A DNA stretch of 64,000 nucleotides from Calonectria ilicicola (taxonomy: Eukaryota; Ascomycota; Sordariomycetes; Hypocreales; Nectriaceae): contig CP085830.1 in NCBI GenBank assembly GCA_020809705.1, positions 3,596,001 through 3,660,000 of the forward strand. The letters run 5' to 3'. Position 1 is the first letter of the stretch. Every line of letters begins with the position of its first letter. This document shows, one piece after another, positions 9,941 through 20,395 of the stretch. The notes under the pieces were generated by a model, which saw nothing but the letters and a program-made list of their open reading frames with translations, ran no database searches and had not been told where the DNA came from. Made by a program: the position numbers and the translations under genes.

Positions 9941-12053
9941 ATGAATCAATCCACTGCTCGCACACCCCAGGGCCGGGCCTTGACCATTGTCCCATACCAA
10001 GTAAATGGGCAACCCCCAGGAAACAAGAGAAAGAGACGATGGACACATGCAGACAGTGCAAGCCCCGGGGCCAGAGTGGCAAAAATCAGGAATGCTTGCA
10101 ATGCCTGTAGAGAGTGAGACTAGCCAACAAATCATCTGACACTCATTTCTAATGCCTGTTCCAGGAAAAAGACTCGGTGCTCTGGCCATACGCCATGCAT
10201 CAGATGTCAACAGCAAGGCCATAATTGTGAATATATGCCAACCATCACTCCAAGCGCTAGCATCAGTGAGCGACCACCTGGTGCATCCAGTGGTGATACC
10301 CTGGGATCACTCCCTACCTCTTCTCTTCGAGAAGAGCCTCAACCTTTCCAAGCAAGCCCCTTGAACACCACCCCATCAAATTTCCAGTCAATAAATGAGT
10401 CTCCAGACGCTGTGGCCAGCAACGGAACCGCTGATGGGGCACTCCAAGAGGACCAGTACGGTTATGTTCACGGAGGCGCATCTGAGTTTGCTTATCTGCA
10501 GTACGCCAAGCAGAAATTGGCGAGCTTGCCTTCGGTATCGATACATTTTTACGATTCCCCGTTTGACAGATCGCAGAATTCACCCTCAATCCTTCCTCCT
10601 AAAGCGATAGCAGACGACTTGATGCGGTCATATTTTGACTTTGGACTCACTACATCACGATTCGTTCATGAACCAGGATTAAGGGCTGAATATGAAAGAC
10701 TCTATGGCGACAACAGCGGTAGCGAAAATCTTGGATGGGACACTCTGGCGCTCATCTACATGGTTCTAGCACTAGGGTCACATTATTCGAAAACCACGAG
10801 TATTTTTTGTGGCTACACTGCAAGGTGAGTAATACATGATAGAAGAAAAACTCAATGCTCACTCACCTAGCGTTCGCTTTTACGATATGGCTACCAGTCA
10901 GCTGCAGCAAGAATCGGGACGCATTACTTTTGCTGCCCTACAAGCCAAAATGCTGGCGATCCACTACCTGGTGCATCACTCTCGTCTCCACGAAGCCTGG
11001 TCCACATTTGGGACGTTGGTACGTCAGGCGCAAGCCCTCGGCCTGCATCGGCGATCTATCGGCCCCCCGGCGAACTACATCATCCACGAATACCGAAAAC
11101 GCCTGTTTTGGATACTCTACATTAATGACCGGGTTCTAAGTAGCGTTTTCGGTCGTCCCTGTGCCATCCACGATGATGATATTGACCAGGACGAGTGTGC
11201 CTTTGCCAATGATGACGATATTTCCGTGTCGGCTTGCACCCTTACAGAGAGTGGGGGCTTCTGCTCAGCAGCTGCATTAATACACTATGCCCGCCTTGCC
11301 AAGATCTTGGGAAAGATACTGCGCGAGCTATACAGTCCAGCAGCGCGACTTCGCACGATTACCCACCTCCATGCGTCTGCCACGGAGTTTGAGAAAGAGC
11401 TCAGCGAATGGCAAGAAAATCTCCCACCCTACCTAAACTATGTGTTGCTACCCCAGTCAGCACTGTCGGTGGTCACGCAGAGACAGATGTGCACGATCAA
11501 ATTAATGTTTGCGCACACCAGCCTGCTTTTGTACCGTCCCTTCATTCTCTATTCCATTGAACTAGATAACGGTGGCCAGACTAGTTTGGAACAGTGGGTA
11601 AAGCGGTGTCATGACAAGGCAATTGAGGCAGCCAACATGGTCGTCCAGGAATGCCGATACCTACTCCAGAAAGGTCTTTTCTCAAGAGTATTTTGGATGG
11701 TAAATTACGTCCAGTTCGCATCCATCGGGACCTTGTACATGTACTCACACATCTGGCCCGAAGCCGAGCATGTGAGGAGAGTGGCTGAAACAGCGTTGGG
11801 GGAACTTACAATTGGGGTCGATGGTGACTCGCTTGGCCAACGTTATGTGGAGATTTTGTCGGAGCTGCGCGAGATAACCGCGACTGCATCGAGCTCGAAC
11901 CCAGAGCCCACAAGGCCTGTGCCAGATGGCGACGTCATTGCATTTGACAATACTTGGGCAGATATGAGCGGGCCCTGGTCGAATTTGTTCTTTGATACCA
12001 CGGCGTTGGGCAACTATATAGACGGGGGGACAATTTATGAGACTTCGATGTGA
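9941..12053 (+). CDS. Zn2Cys6 transcription factor with fungal-specific domain
   Basis: Exons 9941-10113, 10165-10824 and 10871-12053 give 671 residues. The first in-frame ATG is at 9941. Joining exons 1 and 2 reconstructs the binuclear cluster CNACREKKTRCSGHTPCIRC plus a final Cys, with spacing C-x2-C-x6-C-x5-C-x2-C-x6-C. It is preceded by a basic stretch (KRKRR). The middle homology region typical of fungal_trans proteins is present (RLFWILYINDRVLSSVFGRP, then IHDDDIDQDEC). The protein should be a nuclear DNA-binding activator or repressor. Its position between two transporters and a dioxygenase suggests that it controls them. The first intron interrupts the zinc cluster between the second and third Cys, as is common in this family. 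Confidence 0.92.
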
Positions 12054-12721
12054 GAAATGGATAGCAGAGGATAGCCATATGCTAAAGATGAATAATTAAA
12101 CGTTACATAGAGACTTATTCCGTAAGATCAATGCATTCCACAAATTTATTTCAGTTTGTGATGTGTTCTCGGCTGAGTCCATACAGACCCATTCAGCTTC
12201 ATACGCCCGCCCCATCAGCCACGCGGTTCGGCACCACGGCCATCTCCAAATAGCGCCATGTCGTAGTCTCCGTCTCAATAAGTCGGAGCTAATTGACTGA
12301 GTCCTGAAAGGGAAATTGAGTCCCGAAATCAAGTCGCTCCCATTTGGGAATGCACTCTCCGTCACCCACCCGGGGAGCAATGTCCTGATTTCCTAAATAG
12401 GAAATGTCGTGTTCCCCGAAGGCTTGCTCGCGTATCCTCCCCCACATTGTCCAGTGTTGCACGATCGGACAAGGAACCAATGGATCCACTCGGGGATCGT
12501 AAATTACCTTACAGACTATTCCGATACTTGGGTTTGTCAGATGTCAAGTTTGATGCGTTGTGATTAGATGTATTTAAAGGGTAGAGGTTGCAGCATTAAA
12601 CCCAGAGCATTGATCCAACTCATCAACACTTTCCAACTTATATCACTTCATTTATTGTTCCATTTAGCACCAAGTCTATCTTAATTAGGCCCTTGTAAAA
12701 AGAATCACGAAATCCGCGACC
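12054..12721. promoter_or_regulatory. PhyH-gene promoter with CArG-type box
   Basis: This spacer is upstream of the dioxygenase gene. CCTAAATAGG at 12392-12401 matches the MADS-box consensus CC(A/T)6GG and sits inside longer arms TTTCCTA/TAGGAAA. A second near-palindrome, TCCCATTTGGGA, lies about 50 bp upstream. A role in regulation is inferred. Confidence 0.4.
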
Positions 12722-13864
12722 ATGGCTGAAGTTCTTACGCCCTTGCCCTCCCAATCGGAAGCCTTCCAGGCCCCCCAGACTCACAAGGAGGCACTTGCGC
12801 TCCATGGTAACGGCGGGATCATCGAAGACGTGGGAGAGCTCACGCCTTGTTATCCCAATACCCCCATTGAGGAAATCCGTAGACGGTATTGGGAAGAAGG
12901 TGTCGTCTGGGTATGAACAATTATGCGAGGCTATTTCTTTCTCACTTGTTCGCTGCTGACATTCATCCAGGTCAAGGGACTTCTGGATCCAAAAATTGTC
13001 AACCAGTGTCGCAGTGATTATTTTAGTATGGTAAATGAAGGCTCTGGAATGCTTAAACCAGGAACCGACCCTGTTGAAGGTACTTTTTCCGGGGGTGATT
13101 GGCGAGAGTTCTTGCTCCCCGGGGCGATTCGCGTCGCAGCCGGACTCAAGGACGATGGCCCATTCGTCGACAACGCCATTAAGAGCCACGTCGCTCCATT
13201 CTATCTGGAATTTAAGAAATATGTTGGCGACACACTGGAGCCATTTGTTGGCAAGATATGCAAGTTTGAGGAGCCTTGGTGTCTCCCTAGGTCCCTCCTT
13301 CGATGCTCCGTCCCAGGAGGAGAGACCACGCCAGTTCATTATGATCAAATATTCCTTCGAGCTGGTCCCCCCACTAGCATCACTGCTTGGGTTCCGATTG
13401 GTGATGTTGGCCTCGATGAAGGCGGCCTCATTTATCTGGACCGTGCACACGACATTGGCGTGAAGTACGAGGAGGATTTCTCCAAGCAAAACGCTAGCCT
13501 CTCCGACGAAGAGAGGATTTCGGCATTCAACAAAAACATGTCAAAGGGAGGGTGGATTGACAAAAATGCCGCTAGCTTTGGCAAGGACTGGTCTCGAAGG
13601 TGGTTTGTGGTATGTCACTTTTAACAACGCCTTTTGCAGAAAAGTTTGACTGATCAAATGTAGGGTAACTATGAGGCCGGCGATGTCGTCTTCCACACTC
13701 CAATGACAGTCCACGCTGGTGCCATGAATAAGTCGCCGCGCGGCCGAATCAGATGTTCAACTGATTTGAGATTTGTTGATAAGAAGCAACCATATGATGA
13801 GCGGTGGACATATCATGCCTACACAGATAGCGATCCCAACGTTGCCTCTCGACAAAAGTTTTAA
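12722..13864 (+). CDS. Phytanoyl-CoA dioxygenase (PhyH) family protein
   Basis: Exons 12722-12910, 12971-13609 and 13664-13864 give 342 residues, all joined in phase 0. Non-haem Fe(II)/2-oxoglutarate oxygenases of this family hydroxylate fatty acyl-CoAs or diverse small molecules. The facial triad is visible: HYD in TTPVHYDQIFL (His and Asp), and a distal His in TVHAGAMN. The latter follows the second splice and precedes the 2-oxoglutarate-binding Arg region SPRGRIRCSTDLRF. No peroxisomal targeting signal of SKL type is seen (the end is ASRQKF), which argues against classic phytanate oxidation. It is last in the run of transporters and regulator, so it may modify the imported compound. An open frame of 283 codons on the opposite strand is a shadow. 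Confidence 0.92.
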
Positions 13865-14494
13865 CCGAGACGTATGGATGATACCGCATTGGCAATACAC
13901 GAGTATCTTGTAATTAAATCTAAGAATGAATCATGTTACAATATTTTTCTACATTTACGGGGCTTATTTTTTTTTTCGTCAGTGTTGAGGTGCTTTTACT
14001 CTCGTGGGTCTAACGGTGGCATTTAATGTGACGTAACCACTCATTATGGCTTGCAGCAAGCAGGACGCCGTCTCATGAGATGATGAATCATGTCGCCTCA
14101 TTTAAATGACTGACATTTGATTCCGACTTAATGTGATTTCAATCAGAACGTGGCTTCGATCAGTCCGTTTGACTGCTTCGTGCTCCGCGCCAAGTAGCGT
14201 CATTGACGTCACGACTTTACGCCTTATGCCGCGATTCAGATTGGGCATCTTTACTCCGTATTCGTCATTGCGTTCAACGCCACGAATTCATAGGCCCAGA
14301 GCGAAAGCATTACCAAAGACCGTAGAGATGCAATTGCTTGGTCCGCTCTGCGCGGTTCCCCAGTTATAAAAAGTGACCTGTAACACAAGCTGCGTTGTCG
14401 CCGTTTCCCACACATATTTATTCCCTTCTTTGCACTGGCAAAGAGAATTGTGCCATCACCATCATTACCATCATTATCATCATCACAATCAACC
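13865..14494. other. Spacer with CAT-rich 5' leader
   Basis: It holds the 3' end of the dioxygenase and the promoter of the mitochondrial protein. The last ~40 bp before the start codon are an imperfect CCATCA/TCATCA run, continued as TCA/CAT triplets inside the coding region. No gene seen. Confidence 0.6.
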
Positions 14495-15778
14495 ATGATT
14501 TCCGCAAGACAGGTAGCTAGGTCCAGCCTCCCCAGAGCGACTCGCTCTCTACGCACACCATGCCGCCAGCACATTAGACTGCAATCAACATCCACATCAA
14601 CATCCGCATCAAAAACTGCATCATCATCCACATCATCATCCGCATCATCACCTGCATCACCATTCAACAGCTCTGCTTTTGCCATCGGCCTAGCTGGCGG
14701 TGTCGCTGGTGCGGCCATTTGTTACGGAATTTACTCATTCACCCCCGCTGGGGTTACGGCATCAAAGCTCAACAAGGCGGTGAAGGAAGCCGAGAGCTCA
14801 TATCAGGCCGCAACTAAGAAGCTTCAAGAGAAGACACCTTCTGCAGAGGACGCAGTCAGCTCAATTAAGGAATTTGCCTACTCTTATGTGGTATGGATTC
14901 CAGGCGGTCGCGCATATGTCGATGCTGCATTTGCCGACTGGGAGAAGGTTCGAAAGAACCATCGTGAGGAAGCCGACCAGCTGGTCACCGACACATACAA
15001 GAAGTTTCAAGAACTCTCAAAGTCTGGGTTGAGCCTGGAAACGGCCAACAAGGCTTACGAGATCATCGCTGATCTTACCAAAAAGGTCGCCAATCTTGCG
15101 GGCGATGCCATCTCTGACATTATTGACAACCACCCCCTGGTGAAGGAGAAGCTTGGCGGAAATGTGGATCAACTGAAGAAGCTTGGCGACCGATTGGGAC
15201 CCGAGGCCAAGAAGCAGGTGGATGAGACTTGGGGCCAAGTCAAAGACATTTTTTCTGAGGGCTTCAACGCAGACAGCATGGAAAAGGCTCGCAAGCTGAT
15301 TGATGACAAGGTGGAGCTGGTCAAGAAGCTGGGAGATGAGGCCTGGAAGAAGGGCCTTGAGGAACTACAGCCCATCCTCGAGAAGAACAACAAGATCAAG
15401 GAGCTCGTGGAGAAAAACGCAGATGCTCTCAAGCAGGGAAACATTAACGAGCTATTTGAAAAGGTAAAGAAAGCTTTCAAGACTGGAGACTTGAGCGAGT
15501 TGGAGAGCTTTGTCAAGAAGACGGCCGACGAGATCAAGTCCCAGGGCTGGGGCGACCTGACTGGTGGCTGGGTGGATGTGGACAAGTACCTGAAGATGAT
15601 CCCTCAGGGAGATTCCATCTTCAAGAAGCTCAAGCAAGTTGGCGAAATCGCCGAGGAGAACAAGGATGAGGGAGAGCAACTACTAAAGGAGACAGTGGAA
15701 GAGCTGAAACAGGTGCTGGACAAGAAGTCAGAAAAGGCACAAGAGATTGTAAACAAGGCCCACAAGCAGGTCAACTAA
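14495..15778 (+). CDS. Predicted mitochondrial membrane protein with long helical domain
   Basis: This is a single exon of 427 residues. The frame opens earlier at a GTG, but the first ATG is 14495. The N terminus (MISARQVARSSLPRATRSL) is rich in Arg and Ser and lacks acids, as in mitochondrial presequences. A Ser/Thr/Ala low-complexity segment follows, encoded by a CAT/TCA-type trinucleotide run. Next is one Gly/Ala-rich membrane segment (FAIGLAGGVAGAAICYGIYSF). The remaining ~330 residues are charged and strongly helical (many LKKLGD, KKAFK, EELKQV blocks), likely facing the matrix or intermembrane space. I do not recognise an enzymatic motif. The family looks conserved in filamentous fungi, but I can give no function. 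A TTC-anticodon tRNA gene follows on the other strand. Confidence 0.75.
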   Translation: MISARQVARSSLPRATRSLRTPCRQHIRLQSTSTSTSASKTASSSTSSSASSPASPFNSSAFAIGLAGGVAGAAICYGIYSFTPAGVTASKLNKAVKEAESSYQAATKKLQEKTPSAEDAVSSIKEFAYSYVVWIPGGRAYVDAAFADWEKVRKNHREEADQLVTDTYKKFQELSKSGLSLETANKAYEIIADLTKKVANLAGDAISDIIDNHPLVKEKLGGNVDQLKKLGDRLGPEAKKQVDETWGQVKDIFSEGFNADSMEKARKLIDDKVELVKKLGDEAWKKGLEELQPILEKNNKIKELVEKNADALKQGNINELFEKVKKAFKTGDLSELESFVKKTADEIKSQGWGDLTGGWVDVDKYLKMIPQGDSIFKKLKQVGEIAEENKDEGEQLLKETVEELKQVLDKKSEKAQEIVNKAHKQVN

Positions 15779-16110
15779 ATTTGCACTGGATGGCAACCAC
15801 AATAGAAATCAATATAATCACAAATAATCTACAGCATCAATTATCATTTTTGACAGTATGATTTATTACCGTTGAGATGCCTTTTTTTATGGCGCACTTG
15901 GGCTGGAATGAGGCGAACTACCGAGGTAGTCTCGCATTTGGAGCGTGCCATGTGTTCCATCACCAACGGTGGCCCCGACTTGCATACGGCCCGCACCCAA
16001 CCCCACCACCTCCAATACCCTCTCTCCCCTCCCAAACATACGATAAATGGCCAAAGAAAGTAGAGGTACAAAAAAAAATTGTGCGAATGCATCGCAGAAT
16101 GAAAAAAGAA
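15779..16110. other. Short convergent spacer
   Basis: It lies between the mitochondrial-protein gene and the tRNA gene on the opposite strand. No feature was seen apart from T-rich and A-rich runs, including the run just 3' of the tRNA that may end polymerase III transcription (TTTTTTC on the tRNA strand near 16101-16107). Confidence 0.55.
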
Positions 16111-16197
16111 CTCCGATGCGGGGAGTCGAACCCCGGTCGCCGCGGATCACGTTTCCTGGATGAAAACGCGGAATGATAACCGTTACACCACATCGGA
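16111..16197 (-). tRNA. tRNA-Glu (anticodon TTC) with 15-nt intron
   Basis: The 87-nt sequence folds as a tRNA. The acceptor stem is TCCGATG with CATCGGA and discriminator G, and the D-arm is around TGGTGTAACGGTTATCA. The anticodon stem is CCGCG/CGCGG with loop TT-TTC-A, and the T-arm is CGGGG-TTCGACT-CCCCG. A 15-nt insert begins right after A37, the standard place for nuclear tRNA introns, and removal leaves a 72-nt tRNA. Anticodon TTC reads GAA/GAG, giving Glu. The internal promoter boxes A (D-arm) and B (GGTTCGACT) are intact. Confidence 0.93.
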
Positions 16198-16766
16198 TGT
16201 GCTTGTTATTAAAGTGGATTGGCTTAATTTCTCCATATACAGGATGCTGTTGGTGAGAGACCGTGACTTCACCATCAAATCGGGCTTGCAACTTGAAAAA
16301 CTCACCCCTCTCTAAAGAAATAAATAAACTAGACATTATTTTACTTTTAATACTTATTTATCTAGCTGATAAAACAATCCGCAAACAATATGTACATCCG
16401 ATGTGCTGTAATGGCTACCCTTCCCCGTCTTCGTTCAGTCAAACTAACAAACCAGTTGCATACTATAGACACAAGTGACATGCCGCATAAGTAAGTGGTC
16501 TTGATAGCCTAGATAGACCCTTAAATTGGGACAAAGAAATATACAATGTGACACATGGCCTTAATGGTTAATGATATGGTATCGTCCATAATTCCGATTC
16601 GAAACTCAGAAACGTCCTGGATCATCCAAGGCTCATGTCACAGGAAACATCACTGATGTATCAACCTGGTCTTTCATTGCATTCTATCTTCACTGGTTGA
16701 TTTAATTTGACCACCCAAGTAAACTGACAAGCAAATGCTTTAGAACAGTATCGCCTCGTTCCATTC
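16198..16766. other. AT-rich spacer between tRNA and pectinase gene
   Basis: It contains the tRNA-Glu relic described separately and the pectinase 3' untranslated region. No coding frame was seen. Confidence 0.65.
16397..16438 (+). pseudogene. tRNA-Glu 5'-half relic, inverted relative to the intact gene
   Basis: Forty-two bases starting TCCGATGTG match the 5' half of the neighbouring tRNA-Glu gene (acceptor, D-arm, anticodon arm) with 9 differences by hand alignment. The similarity extends into the first bases of the tRNA intron (TTCAG against TCCAG), so the source was the gene, not the mature tRNA. Several differences are C/T exchanges. There is no T-arm or 3' acceptor half downstream, so it cannot be a functional tRNA. 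Confidence 0.7.
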
Positions 16767-19002
16767 TTAAGCAGGGCAGATGCTAGCCTGCCGACCAGCG
16801 CCATTCGCAACAATACTGGGCACATCCGCCACTGCATCAACTGTATAACTGTAGAAGCTTGCGGGATTGAATACAGAGCCAGTGTTTGCAGCTATCGTGC
16901 CACTCGTGCCGTCAAATTTATTACCTGAAGCGTTCAACTTTGCCGTGCTATCTGCGGTAATTGGGTTCTTTGCGCTTTTAAAGTAGCAGTTTTCCATTCG
17001 CATCTCTGTTTTGCCTCGCGCATAATGGCCATAAGATGTTTGACCAACTAGATAATTGTTGTAGAGATGTGCGTATTTGACATTGTCAACTGATGGATTG
17101 CGCTGCGTGGTCTTGTCAAAGTAGTTATGGTGCAGTGTCATTTGGCTTACGACATTATCAGTCCAGCCTTAATAGCAAACGGTCAGTTATCCCATTAGAT
17201 ACTAGGTACTTAGCTTTATTTTTGACTTACCAATGCCAAAAGCCTTGTTGTGGTTGCGCAAGATGGTCCAAGACACTGTCAGGAATGTAGTATCCTTGCG
17301 GCTATCAATAAGCCCATCACCGCCATGTTCCAAATGAACATGATCGATCCAAATGTTGGTGCAATTATCCTAGAATAGGTTTAGTCTCACTATAATCCAA
17401 ATTGGAATCTTCAACCAATACGTACCATTTGGATTCCGTCAAAATCTTGAGTTTTGCCATCCTCGTCACCCTCCACATAGGTATTACCTGAGTAAAGAAT
17501 TAGTTCTGCAGTTGCCACGTACGATAATTCCATGACTTACCAATTCTTATATTGCGAAAGATGACATTCCTCTGATTTTGAAGGTTAAAACCTCCCTCGT
17601 TAATCTCGGCATTGGAGCCAATGCCAACAATAGTTTTATCAGAGGTGACTTTGACTTCTTTGCCTTTAGGCGTGATCGTAATGACTCCCTGAACTTTGAC
17701 AACATATTTTCCAGTAGCACCGGCATATTTTTCGAGGTCTGCCTGTGTGGAAACTGTGACGATTTCACCGCCCTTGCCTCCAGTAGTCCCGCCATTCAGG
17801 GAAGCAAAGCCATCAGGAGTTCCACTGCAGTCATCACTGGCTCTTTTAGAAGAGAGATTGGTTACCCTCCTCAATTCAGTGGATTTATAAACCTTGTCCT
17901 TGCTGATGGAAGTCTTAGGGGAATTCGGTGTCTGTGTTGAAGATGGGACCTTGACTAGCGTTCGTAGAGTAGTAGTATCGAGCTTTGAGGAAATGGGAGC
18001 GGATAATATAGCCTCAGAGATGTCTCTAGCGTCTAAAGAAGCAGAGCTGCTGATGTAATTTGAGTCTAGCCAAGAAGTAGACCCCAAAATATTCGAGATG
18101 GAGACTGGACTGCTAAGCTTCTGCGCAAAGCTTACCCGCGTGCCGCTAGCACCTGTTCCAGTGTTTCCATATTCAGCATAGTAGACGTTTTCCGTGGGGT
18201 TAGTTCCCCATGCTGACCACCCCGCAGAGTTGACAACAGCACCTAAGTTGCTGTTCTGGAAAACGACTCTGGCATATGTGCGCCAAGGTCGACCAAGATA
18301 TGTGGCACCATCACTGACGCCTGACAGGGCCTTGACTGTAGCTTTATTGATGACATACCAAGATGGATTGTCAGCACTGTCCCGACCATTGGCAGTGATG
18401 TAACCTTTGCCACTAATGGCGATGGTACATTTCTCGAACCAAGCAACGGCCCTAGAGCCGAAGATGAAGTCTGTGGCACCTTCTATGTAACATCCATGAA
18501 AGTAATGGTAGCCTTGGTTGGAGAGAATGGTGTCTTGATAGCCTTTAAATTGGCAACCATAGTATCCTTGCTGCGAACCGTACGCACTGAGGGCAATTGC
18601 TTGGACACCCTGTCCGCGCGAATTGATGATGTTCAAGTTGTAAACTTTTAGGCCGTCATTCTTTGTGCGAAGAGTGCCTGAAGCATCGTTACTTCCAGCC
18701 TCATCAGAACCAAGCCTGTGGGTTAAAGTGACTTGGTTCTTGCTGTAGTCCTGGTCGTCGACGGTGTAGCCGTATATAGTAAGGACACCAACGCTTTGGG
18801 GGATCAAGACTTGTTCCTCATAAGTTCCGGGTTGGATAAAAATTATAGCTCCAGATGAGACAGAGTTTACGGCAGCTTGGAGAGTAGTAAAGTCGCCGCC
18901 AGATTTGGCGACCACTACTGCTCCAGAGGGAGCTGTCGTGCGTGCGACACCAAGCGCACCAGCCACCAAAGACGACAGGAGAAGAAATGAAGAGTAAAGC
19001 AT
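16767..19002 (-). CDS. Bifunctional secreted pectin methylesterase (CE8)-pectate lyase (PL1)
   Basis: Exons 17541-19002, 17426-17487, 17231-17369 and 16767-17167 (reverse order) give 687 residues in one frame. The first ATG (19002) starts a signal peptide (LYSSFLLLSSLVAGALG). Residues ~25-320 are a pectin methylesterase with GYQDTIL (Asp157), GATDFIFG (Asp178) and LGRPWR (Arg238), which demethylates pectin. A Ser/Thr/Lys-rich linker (~330-385) ends in SSKR|ASDD, a Kex2-type dibasic site. Residues ~390-687 are a parallel-beta-helix pectate lyase of the fungal TTQRNPS type, with WIDH, GGDGLID, VSWTILRNH and Arg577 in QRNPS. This part cuts demethylated pectate by beta-elimination in the presence of Ca2+. 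No stop or splice signal separates the modules. All three introns are in the lyase half. Kex2 processing into two enzymes is inference. Confidence 0.9.
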
Positions 19003-19810
19003 TTGAAAGAAATGGGCCGTTATACTGCCTCCAAAGGCATGTAGAATTGAATTGAGATGCTGAACAGCAACAAAGGACAAAAAAGAGAAAATAACAAACG
19101 AAACGAGGTCCACCTATTTTATGCTTATTCTAAACCCACTCATTCATGAGGTTTTAAAACAAAGGTAATAAGCCGATTCGCCCATCCAATAATTGAGGGC
19201 GATCCTTACTTTTGTCGAGTGACGCAAGTTTCAAAACGTTGATTTTCCGCCAGTCAGCCTCCAGCCCAGACCCGCAAATCATCTAACTATCCAGTTCGGG
19301 AGATATTTTGCTGAGTCCGAGACGCCAAAAAGGTACTGTCATCATTCCGACATCCGATGGGCACCTCGCCACGATTCGTCGATCATATGCCGTGAGAGGA
19401 CGGAATAATTATGAGCATGGAACAAAGTAGAACACGATTGCCACCCCACCCATGATCCTGGGACCACAAGACAATGCACATCTGTTGAGGTTGACTTTAC
19501 TGTATACCCCGCATTTCCCCAGGTTCTCTTCAACATCAACCTTCTGGCGTGACCCAACCTGAGGTGTGCAGACGCTCAGGCTTGGCGCAACGCAATGGAG
19601 TTCGAAGTCCGTGGTCCCATCTAGGCACCAGACATAGGATTTAGTTGTATGGGATATTGAATTGGCCAGTGCCGTAGATTTATCTGCTAGCATACGACGA
19701 AATTTACCTAAGCGAATGGGAAAAGCTAATGTACTGTACAACACCAGGTATGTTCCAAAATTTACCTATCCATAAAGACCTGCTTTACAGAATTGAAGGA
19801 TGTACCGGAT
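19003..19810. promoter_or_regulatory. Pectinase promoter region
   Basis: This spacer is upstream of the pectinase gene and downstream of the BAS2-like gene. It contains TACCCCGC at 19505-19512, which fits the CreA carbon-repressor consensus SYGGRG on the other strand, as expected for a pectinase, and further C-rich blocks near 19442. No gene was seen. Confidence 0.45.
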
Positions 19811-20395
19811 TTACTGCTGAACAAATCCACAGCCTGTCTTCCCATTTGCATTTGCAACGGCCTCAGCGGAGCATGTGCCTGTACCTTGGAGGCCAGCGCA
19901 GCAGCCCGAGGCACAATCAGCGTCAGAGAAACACTGGCCAGTTATAAACTGTTGCCCATTGCCCTTTCCAACATTCTGAGAGCCAGGAGCACTAGTGTTG
20001 ACTTCTCCAGAACCGGACGTCGAGTCTCCCGATGAAGAATCTCCTGAAGCTGGCGGCTCCGCCGAAGGAGTGCTAGCAGGAGCCTCGGCGTTTGAACCGC
20101 CGAAACCACACCCCTGCTTGCCTTGCTGATTTGCAACGGCTATTCCGGAGCAGATACCGGCACCGTTGAGAGTGGCACAGCACCCACTTGCGCAATCTGC
20201 GTTACTGAGGCATGCACCAGTGATGAATTGCAGCCCTTGACCATTGCCAATATTTTTGTTTCCAGATGGGTCTGGGGACAGAGGGCTGGGAAGTGCAAAG
20301 GCAAAAAGTGCAACTAAAAGAGGTGAGTTTCAATGTTCAAAAGGTATAGGTGTTAACTTACAGGTCAAAGAGCTGAAAACTGCGAAGCACACCAT
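19811..20395 (-). CDS. Small secreted Cys-rich protein, two BAS2-like repeats
   Basis: Exons 20362-20395 and 19811-20313 with a 48-nt intron give 178 residues. The signal peptide (MVCFAVFSSLTFALFAFALP) is only complete after splicing. Two homologous modules follow, at about residues 31-80 and 115-178. Each follows the pattern NGQxxQFITGxCxSxADCASGCC, then a Gly-rich turn with CS, then AVANxxGKxGCGF. They are joined by a Pro/Ser/Gly-rich linker of ~35 residues. The pattern matches the biotrophy-associated secreted protein 2 (BAS2) type known from Magnaporthe and Colletotrichum, normally a single-module protein. Each module has a repeated set of cysteines expected to form disulfides outside the cell. 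Function is not established beyond an association with host colonisation in other species. It lies upstream of the pectinase on the same strand. Confidence 0.85.

Noticed and set aside
12638..13489. 283-codon open frame on the - strand
   Set aside because: It is antisense to the PhyH exons, which carry the Fe(II)-binding motifs; no domain in the antisense product.
16767..19002. Separate pectate lyase and pectin methylesterase genes
   Set aside because: There is no stop, promoter-like spacer or second signal peptide between the modules, and the frame runs through the linker, so one gene is the simplest reading.
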